Shown: piece after piece, positions 1 to 5,182 of the stretch
How the letters are laid out: each line of letters opens with the position of its first letter
Position numbering within the stretch: position 1 is the stretch's first letter
DNA from: Syntrophales bacterium
GTDB lineage: Bacteria > Desulfobacterota > Syntrophia > Syntrophales > UBA2251
Reading direction: 5' to 3'
DNA length: 6,186 nt
NCBI GenBank assembly: GCA_023230905.1
Contig: JALNWL010000159.1
Location: 1-6,186 of the forward strand
Made by a program: the position numbers and the translations under genes
The notes under the pieces: model-generated
What the model was told of the DNA's origin: nothing
Seen by the model: only the letters and a program-made list of their open reading frames with translations
Database searches by the model: none

Positions 1-1
1 G

Positions 2-298
2 GACGGCAACGGGGCCATCGGCGGATCGAACGAGAACATCGTTTACATGTTCGATAACAACCGGATTACGCGAAACACCGGCGGCGGCGCCCAGCCCTTT
101 GTCGAAAACGTCCAGGCCTTCACGTTCGCCTACCTGGACGGAACCGGGGCCGTCACGGCCAACGCCGCGGATGTCCGCCGGTTCCGGATCACCGTCACCG
201 GCCGGACGGCCAAGCCCGATCCGGCCTATTCCACCAATGGCGGTTACCGGACGTACACGCTGACGTCCGTCGTGACGGCCAGAAATCTTGCCATCTGA
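2..298 (+). CDS. PilW-like type IV pilus minor pilin, C-terminal part (5' end outside window)
   Basis: The frame is open from base 2 and gives 98 codons before TGA at 296-298; the start lies upstream of the window, so the prepilin leader and N-terminal helix are not visible. The visible part carries VENVQAFTFAYLDG, then VRRFRITVTGRTAKPDP, then YRTYTLTSVVTARNL. From family knowledge, this is the usual ending of PilW-type minor prepilins: a 'V-E-N-V-Q-x-F' strand, a 'RR-x-R-I-T-V-T' strand, and a final 'TSVV-x-x-RNL' strand. PilW proteins are inner-membrane prepilins that help prime pilus assembly with PilV and PilX. A PilX-like gene follows after 18 bp on the same strand, which supports the call and suggests one operon. 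Assignment to the exact paralog (PilW against another minor pilin or a type II secretion pseudopilin GspJ) is inference. Confidence 0.82.
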   Translation, partial: DGNGAIGGSNENIVYMFDNNRITRNTGGGAQPFVENVQAFTFAYLDGTGAVTANAADVRRFRITVTGRTAKPDPAYSTNGGYRTYTLTSVVTARNLAI

Positions 299-316
299 AA
301 GGCAGGGGAGGTCAGC

Positions 317-1405
317 ATGGCGCAGCTCATCCAACCCCGCAAGGAAGTGCGGCCGTCCGACGAACGGGGCATGGTCCTCGTCGTCGTCCTGCTCCTGACG
401 GCTGTCCTCGTGCTGCTCGGTTCGACGGCCGTGATCATGAGCACGACGGACATGAAGATCAGCGCGAACTACAAGGCCGGCACCCAGGCCTTTTACGAGG
501 CCGAGGCGGGGGTGGAGCAGGTCATTTATTACCTGCGGAACAATCCGGTCGTCTATCCCACGGCCGGGTCCCCCACGACGGTTACCGTAACCTGTCCGGC
601 TGGCTTCAGCTTCAACCCCACGGTGACGCTCCACTATGTGGCGCCCTACCGGTACCGGTTCCAGATGACCGGCATCGGGACCAACAACACCTCGAAGACG
701 ATCGAGGCCCGCATCCGGAAGATTCCCCCGTCCACCACGAGCGCGGACGGCGCGGTCGCCATGTACGGCGGCGGGCCGGCGGTCGACTTCAAGAAAGGCG
801 GGGGCGGGGGCTACGCGGTCGACGGCCATGATTACCCGGTGCCGGCCGATCCGAATTGCAACGGCAGCGCCTGCGACACGACGGCGGACAGTTCGCTGCC
901 GGCCAAGCCGGGCCTCTACACCGTCATGACCCCGACCGTAACGGGAAATGTTTCCGCCCACCTGGGCGGGAGCCCCACGCAGACCCTGGGGCCCAGCCGG
1001 GAGACGGAGTACAACAATTTCGTCAACAATGTCCTGACGAACAACCTGTATCAGACCACGCTGGGCACGCGGGACATTCCGGCCATCACGGTCATTCCCA
1101 ACGGAGCCACGTTAAACGGCACCGGGAACGGTGCGGGCATCATCATCGTCGACAACGGGGGTGAGCTCAACATCGTCGGCAATTTCGAGTTCGAAGGGCT
1201 GGTCATCCTGAGGGGGACCGGCCGGGTCTTCGGGAGCGGGACCGGCAATATCTTCGGGAGCATGATCACGATCGGCCACGAGAGCAAGCTGATCGACCTG
1301 ACCGGCAGCATCAACCTGTTTTACAGTTCTTCGGCCCTGAGCAACCTGCAGAACATCAATTCGATTACCACGCTCCAGCGGACGGCCTGGCGGGATGTCT
1401 TCTAA
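317..1405 (+). CDS. PilX-like minor pilin with long beta-helix-like C-terminal domain
   Basis: 362 residues. ATG at 317 is preceded by a good Shine-Dalgarno sequence (GGGGAGG, about 6-7 nt upstream). Residues 15-18 (DERG) followed by a hydrophobic helix (about 19-41) form a prepilin-type N terminus; processing after Gly18 would leave Met19 as the first mature residue. The usual Glu at mature position 5 is replaced by Val, as occurs in PilX/GspK-type minor subunits. QAFYEAEAGVEQ (58-69) matches the conserved motif after the helix in the PilX N-terminal family. Residues 150-175 are Gly-rich (KKGGGGGY). From about 255 to 340 the sequence alternates short hydrophobic strands with G/N/T turns, as in right-handed beta-helix regions fused to PilX-like proteins. 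Cys93, Cys181 and Cys186 are the only cysteines. The likely role is initiating or capping the type IV pilus at the inner membrane or tip, together with the upstream PilW. Family assignment is fairly secure; the C-terminal fold is inference. Confidence 0.8.
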   Translation: MAQLIQPRKEVRPSDERGMVLVVVLLLTAVLVLLGSTAVIMSTTDMKISANYKAGTQAFYEAEAGVEQVIYYLRNNPVVYPTAGSPTTVTVTCPAGFSFNPTVTLHYVAPYRYRFQMTGIGTNNTSKTIEARIRKIPPSTTSADGAVAMYGGGPAVDFKKGGGGGYAVDGHDYPVPADPNCNGSACDTTADSSLPAKPGLYTVMTPTVTGNVSAHLGGSPTQTLGPSRETEYNNFVNNVLTNNLYQTTLGTRDIPAITVIPNGATLNGTGNGAGIIIVDNGGELNIVGNFEFEGLVILRGTGRVFGSGTGNIFGSMITIGHESKLIDLTGSINLFYSSSALSNLQNINSITTLQRTAWRDVF

Positions 1406-1407
1406 AG

Positions 1408-1434
1408 GGGCGGATACGGCCCGTCTGCCCAGTT
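1408..1434 (+). terminator. possible intrinsic terminator between convergent genes
   Basis: GGGCGGA (1408-1414) pairs with TCTGCCC (1424-1430) through seven pairs, one of them G-U, around a 9-nt loop, and is followed by AGTTTT. It begins three bases after the PilX stop codon and ends against the stop codon of the convergent minus-strand gene. The T tract is short, so termination may be weak; on the minus strand the stem is followed only by C-TTT. Confidence 0.4.
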
Positions 1435-2028
1435 TTACGGTTCCGCCGGCTCTTCCTTCCCGATGCCTTCCCACCAGTCGGCGGGCAGAACGCCGTTGTT
1501 GCCTTCCTTCAGTTCATCGGTCAGACGGTACATTTCATCGGAGATCCGGCGGTTTTCCGCCGTGGCCTCCTCCTTGTCGCCAGGATCGTTATTTGCAGTG
1601 GCCTTCTTCATCCGCGCGAGCGTTCGGTTCAGGTCCGTCTTGAGCTTGGCCATCCGGTCCTGGTAGGCCTTCACATCGACTTGCTTTGCCGGAGGTTTTG
1701 GGAGCGCTGCGCCGCTCTCAACGTTGGCCGGAGACGAGGGGCTTTTTTCGGCCTTCTCCGCGGTATCGGCGGGGGCCCGCGCCGGTGACGGCGCTTCATA
1801 GACGACGCCCGAGGTCATGGCGGTTTTTTCGATGTGACGCACCATGTTTTTCTCGACTCCCGCAACACCCTCGCCCACGCAGAACTTCAGCTCCCCACCT
1901 TCCTCCCAGCAGTGGGGCGTCCAGATCCGGCCGCCGCTCTCGAGACGGATCAGGCAGGCGGCGTCGGTGACGACGGGGAGGAACAGGACCGAAATGACGA
2001 CGGACATCCAGAGGAGATATTTTCTCAT
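1435..2028 (-). CDS. small exported protein of unknown function with C-terminal coiled-coil
   Basis: 197 residues on the minus strand. The ATG at 2028-2026 has a clear Shine-Dalgarno sequence (AAGGAAGG, 6 nt upstream), which fixes the start. Residues 1-24 form a signal peptide: MRKY, a hydrophobic core (5-20), and a probable signal peptidase I site at TDA-A (21-24). Mature residues 25-68 (CLIRLESGGRIWTPHCWEEG...) read as a small beta domain of the 'I-x-L-x-x-GG-x-I-x-T-x-x-x-WEEG' type that I associate with uncharacterised deltaproteobacterial exported proteins; that family link is from memory. Cys25, Cys40 and Cys50 lie in this domain and could form a disulfide. Residues 78-117 are an Ala/Pro/Ser/Lys linker. 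Residues 118-178 are charged and predicted helical, probably coiled coil. The tail has LPADWWEGIGKEE. It converges on the pilin cluster (29-bp gap) and has its own promoter candidate. The envelope or periplasmic location is well supported; the function is unknown. Confidence 0.8.
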   Translation of the reverse strand: MRKYLLWMSVVISVLFLPVVTDAACLIRLESGGRIWTPHCWEEGGELKFCVGEGVAGVEKNMVRHIEKTAMTSGVVYEAPSPARAPADTAEKAEKSPSSPANVESGAALPKPPAKQVDVKAYQDRMAKLKTDLNRTLARMKKATANNDPGDKEEATAENRRISDEMYRLTDELKEGNNGVLPADWWEGIGKEEPAEP

Positions 2029-2066
2029 GGCGGGCCTTCCTTTTTGAATGAGGACTTTACCGGCAT

Positions 2067-2094
2067 CTTAAAGAAAACCCTCCCCGAATGTCAA
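2067..2094 (-). promoter_or_regulatory. sigma70-type promoter candidate for the minus-strand exported protein gene
   Basis: Read on the minus strand, a perfect -35 box TTGACA (2094-2089) is followed after 16 bp by TTTAAG (2072-2067), which matches the -10 consensus at four of six positions. Transcription would start near 2060, giving a leader of about 30 nt before the ATG at 2028, with the Shine-Dalgarno sequence inside it. The -35 box overlaps the left edge of an inverted repeat. Confidence 0.6.
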
Positions 2095-2112
2095 ACCGTT
2101 TTTCAACGGTTT
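2093..2112. repeat. 8-bp perfect inverted repeat, operator-like
   Basis: AAACCGTT (2093-2100) and AACGGTTT (2105-2112) are perfect inverted copies around a 4-nt centre (TTTC). The repeat lies just upstream of, and by two bases within, the -35 box of the minus-strand promoter candidate, and about 60 bp upstream of the plus-strand promoter candidate. It is not followed by a T tract at a transcript end, so a terminator is unlikely; a protein-binding operator is the more natural reading. No regulator gene is visible in the window. Confidence 0.6.
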
Positions 2113-2173
2113 ATCGGCGCGTTTGCGGACGCGGCGAGAGGCCCCGGAGAAGCGCCCCTGCGTGCAAAAATCC

Positions 2174-2200
2174 TTGACTTGAAAGGGGCATTCGTATTAG
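2174..2200 (+). promoter_or_regulatory. sigma70-type promoter candidate for the Cys-rich small protein gene
   Basis: TTGACT (2174-2179, five of six matches to the -35 consensus) is followed by TATTAG (2195-2200, four of six matches to the -10 consensus). The spacer is only 15 bp, shorter than the optimal 17, which weakens the call. A start near 2206 would give a leader of about 40 nt containing a small GC hairpin (CCC-GTC-GGG, 2211-2219) and the Shine-Dalgarno sequence of the gene that starts at 2248. Confidence 0.5.
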
Positions 2201-2247
2201 GGTTGCGCCGCCCGTCGGGGGAATCTTCAAGAAGGGGGTATTGCATC

Positions 2248-2421
2248 ATGGCCATGGATCGAAGGTACTGCGCCATCTGCGCCTGGAGAGGGACCTGTCA
2301 GAAAAAATTCAGCGTGTCCACGGATGCGACCGGGCAGGTCCACTGCGCCGATTACTCCCGGGACCTTGCCATCAAGGACAAGGATATCGAAGAGGCGGTG
2401 AAAAAGGAACGTGAGGGATAG
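2248..2421 (+). CDS. 57-residue cysteine-rich conserved-type hypothetical protein
   Basis: ATG at 2248 has a purine-rich Shine-Dalgarno sequence (AGGGGG, 2233-2238, 9-nt spacing); the reading frame stays open far upstream, but that stretch overlaps the oppositely oriented gene and its promoter region. A second Met at residue 3 is a less well placed alternative. The protein begins MAMDRRYCAICAWRGTC: Cys8, Cys11 and Cys17 (C-x2-C-x5-C) plus Cys33 in QVHCADYSRD could make a four-cysteine metal or Fe-S site. The rest is soluble and charged, with a Lys/Glu-rich helical tail (about 43-57). There is no signal peptide or membrane segment, so it is cytoplasmic. I recall similar small 'CAICAWR-x-x-C-QKKF' proteins in deltaproteobacteria with no known function; that is memory, not a search. 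It sits between its own promoter candidate and a very strong terminator, suggesting a monocistronic transcript. That it is a real gene is likely; its function is unknown. Confidence 0.8.
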   Translation: MAMDRRYCAICAWRGTCQKKFSVSTDATGQVHCADYSRDLAIKDKDIEEAVKKEREG

Positions 2422-2453
2422 CCCGTCCGCCCTCAGCACCGTAAGACAGCGAG

Positions 2454-2500
2454 GTGACAAGTAACAGCCGGGATTGGAGGGTTACTTGTCACTTTTTTTT
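2454..2500 (+). terminator. strong intrinsic terminator after the Cys-rich small protein gene
   Basis: GTGACAAGTAAC (2454-2465) and GTTACTTGTCAC (2481-2492) form a perfect 12-bp stem around a 15-nt loop, immediately followed by eight T residues (2493-2500). It lies 32 bp after the stop codon of the small gene and 94 bp before argS. Unlike most bidirectional terminators there is no A tract on the left side, so it acts only on plus-strand transcription. Confidence 0.93.
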
Positions 2501-2514
2501 GATCGAAAGGGACG

Positions 2515-2598
2515 ATGTGGGTCGCGGCGGACCCCCTTCGTCAGACCCGGGGTAACCACGGGACCGTGGAGCAAACCGGTAAGAGCTTAAGGATATGA
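2515..2598 (+). CDS. possible 27-codon upstream ORF overlapping the argS start
   Basis: ATG at 2515 opens a 27-codon frame that ends in TGA at 2596-2598, overlapping the argS ATG (2595-2597) as ATGA, the classic arrangement for translational coupling. A purine-rich GAAAGGGA (2505-2512) lies upstream, but only about 2-3 nt from the ATG, closer than optimal. The peptide contains three Arg codons (CGT, CGG and AGG at codons 9, 12 and 26), AGG being near the end. It has no recognisable domain. Small hairpins are possible in the same stretch: GGGTC (2519-2523) can pair with GACCC at either 2530-2534 or 2544-2548, and CCACG (2556-2560) with CGTGG (2565-2569). Such a short ORF can arise by chance in GC-rich DNA, so this is a hypothesis only. 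Confidence 0.25.
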   Translation: MWVAADPLRQTRGNHGTVEQTGKSLRI

Positions 2599-4259
2599 AG
2601 AAACGGTTGGAACGGATGGTCGGGGAGGCCCTTGCGGCGTGCATGGAGAAGGGCACGCTCGCGGCGGCGGAACTCCCCGCGGTGGAGATCGAACTCACGA
2701 AGGACGCCGCGCACGGCGATTACGCCACGAACGCGGCGATGATGCTGGCCTCGCGCCTGAAGATGAACCCGCGGCGGATCGCCGAGGCCTTGATCGCGGA
2801 GCTGGCCGATCCCGGGGGTGTTGTCGCCCGGACGGAAATCGCCGGCCCCGGCTTCATCAATTTCTTCATCCGCGAGGGGTTCTGGGCGACGCTCCTGGAG
2901 GCCGTGGAGCGCGAGGGGGCGGGCTACGGCCGGCTCGACTTCGGCGCCGGAAAGCGCGTCCAGGTGGAGTTCGTCAGCGCCAACCCCACGGGCCCCCTGC
3001 ACATCGGTCACGCCCGGGGGGCGGTGGTGGGCGACGCCGTCGCCGCGGTCCTCGCCGCCTGCGGCTATGCGGTCGAGCGGGAATACTACATCAACGACGC
3101 GGGCAACCAGATGCACAACCTGGGCCGGTCGGTCCTCGCCCGCTGCCGGGAGCTGGACGGCGGGGACGCGCCGTTTCCGGAGAACGGCTACCAGGGCGAG
3201 TACATCCGGGAACTGGCGCGGGAGGTCCTCGCGCGGGAGGGCCGGCGCTGTCTCGACGAGGCGGAAGGGGAGGCCATCCCCCGCCTGACGGACCATGCCG
3301 GCGGGGTCATTCTCGACGGGATCAAGGACGACCTGAAGGCCTTCGGGATCGTCTTCGACCGCTACTTCAGCGAGCGGACCCTCTATGAGAACGACGGCGT
3401 GGCCAAGCTTCTGGCGGCGCTCGAGGCCCAGGGCTTCATCTACCGCGAGGACGGCACCCTGTGGTTCAGGACGACGGCCTTCGGTGACGAGAAGGACCGG
3501 GTCGTCATCCGCCAGAACGGGGAGCCCACGTACTTCGCCGCCGACATCGCCTACCACAAAAACAAGTTCGAGCGCGGCTTTGACACGGTGATCGACGTCT
3601 GGGGCGCGGACCACCACGGCTACATCCCCCGCATGCACGCGGGCGTCCAGGCCCTGGGGTATCCGAAGGAGGCCCTGCGGGTCATCCTCGTCCAGCTCGT
3701 CAACCTCCTCAGGGACGGCAAGCCCGTGGCCATGTCCACCCGCTCGGGCGAGTTCGTCACCCTGCGTCAGGTGGTCGACGAGGTCGGACGGGACGCGGCG
3801 CGCTACAACTTCCTCATGCGGCGCTCCGACAGCCACCTGGATTTCGACCTCGAGGTGGCGAAACGCCAGTCGAACGACAACCCGGTCTATTACGTCCAGT
3901 ACGCCCACGCGCGGATCTGCGGCATCCTGAAGACGGCCGCCGAAAAAGGCGTGGCCGTGCCGGCCTACGGACAGGCGGCCCTGGAGCGCCTGACGCTCCC
4001 GGAAGAGGCGGCCCTGATCAAGACCCTGATCCGCCTGCCGGAGGTGATCGAAGGGGCGGCGCGGAACCTGGAACCCCACCGCCTGACCTTCTATCTCAAC
4101 GAGCTGGCGGGCCTGTTTCACAGCTACTACAACAAGAACAAGGTGGTCTCCGAGGACGGGGACCTCACTGGGGCGCGCCTCTTTCTCGTCCGGGCGGTCC
4201 AAACCGTGCTGGCGAACGTCCTGGGGCTCCTGGGGGTGTCGGCGCCGGAGCGCATGTAG
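2595..4259 (+). CDS. argS: arginyl-tRNA synthetase (ArgRS), class I
   Basis: 554 residues, a normal ArgRS length. The enzyme charges tRNA-Arg with arginine using ATP in the cytoplasm; like GlnRS and GluRS it needs the tRNA for activation. Domains in order are an N-terminal additional domain that recognises the tRNA elbow (about 1-95, with HGDYATNAAM at 40-49), then the Rossmann catalytic core starting at VEFVSANPTGPLHIGHARG with the HIGH signature at 136-139, INDAGNQ at 166-172, and WGADHHGYI at 336-344. The KMSKS position reads VAMSTRSGEFVTL (378-390), a degenerate form that is common in ArgRS. The C-terminal helical DALR anticodon-binding domain begins near NPVYYVQYAHARI (429-441). The start at 2595 fits the family's N terminus (MKKRLERM), but its AAGGA (2589-2593) is only 1 nt from the ATG, unusually close; AAGAG at 2581-2585 (9-nt spacing) is an alternative. 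No convincing promoter is seen in 2501-2594, so expression may rely on readthrough or a non-canonical promoter. Confidence 0.97.
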   Translation: MKKRLERMVGEALAACMEKGTLAAAELPAVEIELTKDAAHGDYATNAAMMLASRLKMNPRRIAEALIAELADPGGVVARTEIAGPGFINFFIREGFWATLLEAVEREGAGYGRLDFGAGKRVQVEFVSANPTGPLHIGHARGAVVGDAVAAVLAACGYAVEREYYINDAGNQMHNLGRSVLARCRELDGGDAPFPENGYQGEYIRELAREVLAREGRRCLDEAEGEAIPRLTDHAGGVILDGIKDDLKAFGIVFDRYFSERTLYENDGVAKLLAALEAQGFIYREDGTLWFRTTAFGDEKDRVVIRQNGEPTYFAADIAYHKNKFERGFDTVIDVWGADHHGYIPRMHAGVQALGYPKEALRVILVQLVNLLRDGKPVAMSTRSGEFVTLRQVVDEVGRDAARYNFLMRRSDSHLDFDLEVAKRQSNDNPVYYVQYAHARICGILKTAAEKGVAVPAYGQAALERLTLPEEAALIKTLIRLPEVIEGAARNLEPHRLTFYLNELAGLFHSYYNKNKVVSEDGDLTGARLFLVRAVQTVLANVLGLLGVSAPERM

Positions 4260-4286
4260 AGCAGGGCGGGGATTGCGCCCTGTTTT
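4260..4286 (+). terminator. hairpin with short T tract after argS (weak terminator or attenuator)
   Basis: CAGGGCG (4262-4268) pairs with CGCCCTG (4276-4282) around a 7-nt loop, extendable by G-U and A-U pairs to 4260/4284, and is followed by TTTTCC. It starts directly after the argS stop codon. The T run is only four, so it probably reduces rather than blocks transcription into the downstream SPOR gene. Confidence 0.5.
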
Positions 4287-4336
4287 CCATGAAAGGCGGG
4301 GCCCCGTGCCTGATTGTTTCCGAACGGCGGTGGCGC

Positions 4337-5098
4337 ATGGTCGCGAAAAACCGGAAGCAATTTGAAGTCAAACTGGGGAAGACGGGGATCTCGCTCCTGG
4401 TTTTCGGCATGGCTGCCGGGCTCTTCGCAACCTTCCTCTTCGGGGTGACGGTCGGGAAGAACATCGATACCTATCCCGCGGCCATCACCGGCTATCTTCC
4501 TGGCGTCCTGGGGGAATGGCTGGGATGGAAGGCGCCGGCGGCGCCGGTCGTTCTCGGCGAGGCGAAGAAGGAGACCGCCCCCCCGGAAGAGGACGAATTC
4601 GATCTGACGTTTTACGATACCCTGAGCAAGAAAAAGGAGGGCGACATCATCCTCCAGCGTCCCGTCGCCCCGAGGCCATCGGCCAAGGACGCACGGTCGG
4701 CGCCGTCGGCTTCCCTTCCCGCGGCCCGATTGCCCGCGACTCCCACCGCCAAGGCCCCCGCGACGGCGGGCCAAACGCAGCCGCCGGCCGCGGCGGCCGT
4801 TCCCGGTGCGGGCAAACCGGCACCGGCGGGGCCCGCGGAAAAGCCGGTTGCGGGAAAGGAAAAGTTCCTTGTGCAGCTCGTCTCCTACCAGGAGAAGGCC
4901 AAGGCGGAGCAGTTGAACAAGAAGGTGGCGGCCCTGGGATACCGGCCCCGCGTGGAGGCGGTCGAGGTGCCCGGTAAGGGAACTTGGTACCGCGTGGTCC
5001 TGAGTGGGTTCGACAGCGTCGAGAGTGGGAAAAAGACGGCCGACGCCGTGTCGGCCAAGATCCCCGGCGTCAAGGGCGTCGTCCGCCGGGAAAAATAA
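4337..5098 (+). CDS. membrane-anchored SPOR-domain protein
   Basis: 253 residues from ATG 4337. An in-frame ATG at 4289 would add 16 residues but has no ribosome binding site and abuts the hairpin after argS. I chose 4337 because MVAKNRKQFEVKLGKTG gives the short basic cytoplasmic tail usual for this type, although its own Shine-Dalgarno sequence (GGTGG, 4329-4333) is weak. Residues about 17-40 form one membrane helix, followed by VGKNIDTYP (39-47), then an acidic stretch with FDLTFYDTLSKKK (88-100), a long Ala/Pro linker (about 107-174), and a C-terminal SPOR domain (about 175-250: KFLVQLVSYQEKAKAEQLNKK ending in IPGVKGVVRRE). SPOR domains bind glycan strands lacking stem peptides, at division septa among other places, so this bitopic inner-membrane protein probably acts in envelope or septal peptidoglycan work. 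The FYDTL segment after the anchor resembles a motif I associate with SPOR proteins of deltaproteobacteria. It lies between argS and ffh on the same strand; the exact role is inference. Confidence 0.9.
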   Translation: MVAKNRKQFEVKLGKTGISLLVFGMAAGLFATFLFGVTVGKNIDTYPAAITGYLPGVLGEWLGWKAPAAPVVLGEAKKETAPPEEDEFDLTFYDTLSKKKEGDIILQRPVAPRPSAKDARSAPSASLPAARLPATPTAKAPATAGQTQPPAAAAVPGAGKPAPAGPAEKPVAGKEKFLVQLVSYQEKAKAEQLNKKVAALGYRPRVEAVEVPGKGTWYRVVLSGFDSVESGKKTADAVSAKIPGVKGVVRREK

Positions 5099-5182
5099 GA
5101 GACGCGGGTCGCCGTCCCCGGAAGGGCTCTGGAATACCGGGTTCGCCGCCGGGGGCGGGACAACGAGAATTGACGGGGTGGT
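5099..5182. other. 84-bp gap between the SPOR gene and ffh
   Basis: Two GC-rich hairpins are possible: CCCGG (5117-5121) with CCGGG (5137-5141), and CCGCC (5146-5150) with GGCGG (5154-5158). Neither is followed by T residues, so neither looks like a terminator, and I see no sigma70 promoter with both boxes. Cotranscription of ffh with the SPOR gene is therefore plausible. The ffh ribosome binding site is probably GGGGTGG (5175-5181), just before the ATG. Confidence 0.5.

Noticed and set aside
856..1164. Plus-strand open frame inside the PilX-like gene in another frame
   Set aside because: His/Gly/Gln-rich frame shadow within a well-supported gene, with no ribosome binding site.
1954..1960. 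Lipoprotein signal (DAA-C) in the minus-strand exported protein
   Set aside because: Asp at position -3 to the Cys does not fit a lipobox (Leu or similar expected); a signal peptidase I site at TDA-A fits better.
1834..2247. Upstream in-frame extension of the Cys-rich small protein
   Set aside because: It would overlap the 5' part of the opposite-strand exported-protein gene and both promoter candidates; the ATG at 2248 has a proper ribosome binding site and a sensible N terminus.
3732..3764. Apparent loss of the KMSKS motif in ArgRS
   Set aside because: Degenerate KMSKS (here AMSTRSG) is normal in many ArgRS enzymes and does not imply an inactive protein.
2541..4202. 553-codon open frame on the minus strand opposite argS
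   Set aside because: It lies wholly antisense to a clear argS, its translation is rich in Arg, Val, Asp and His with no domain, and it is the usual antisense shadow of a GC-rich gene.
5130..5147. Sigma54-like TGG...GC pattern upstream of ffh
   Set aside because: The GG and GC elements are 12 nt apart rather than 10 and the flanking consensus is poor.
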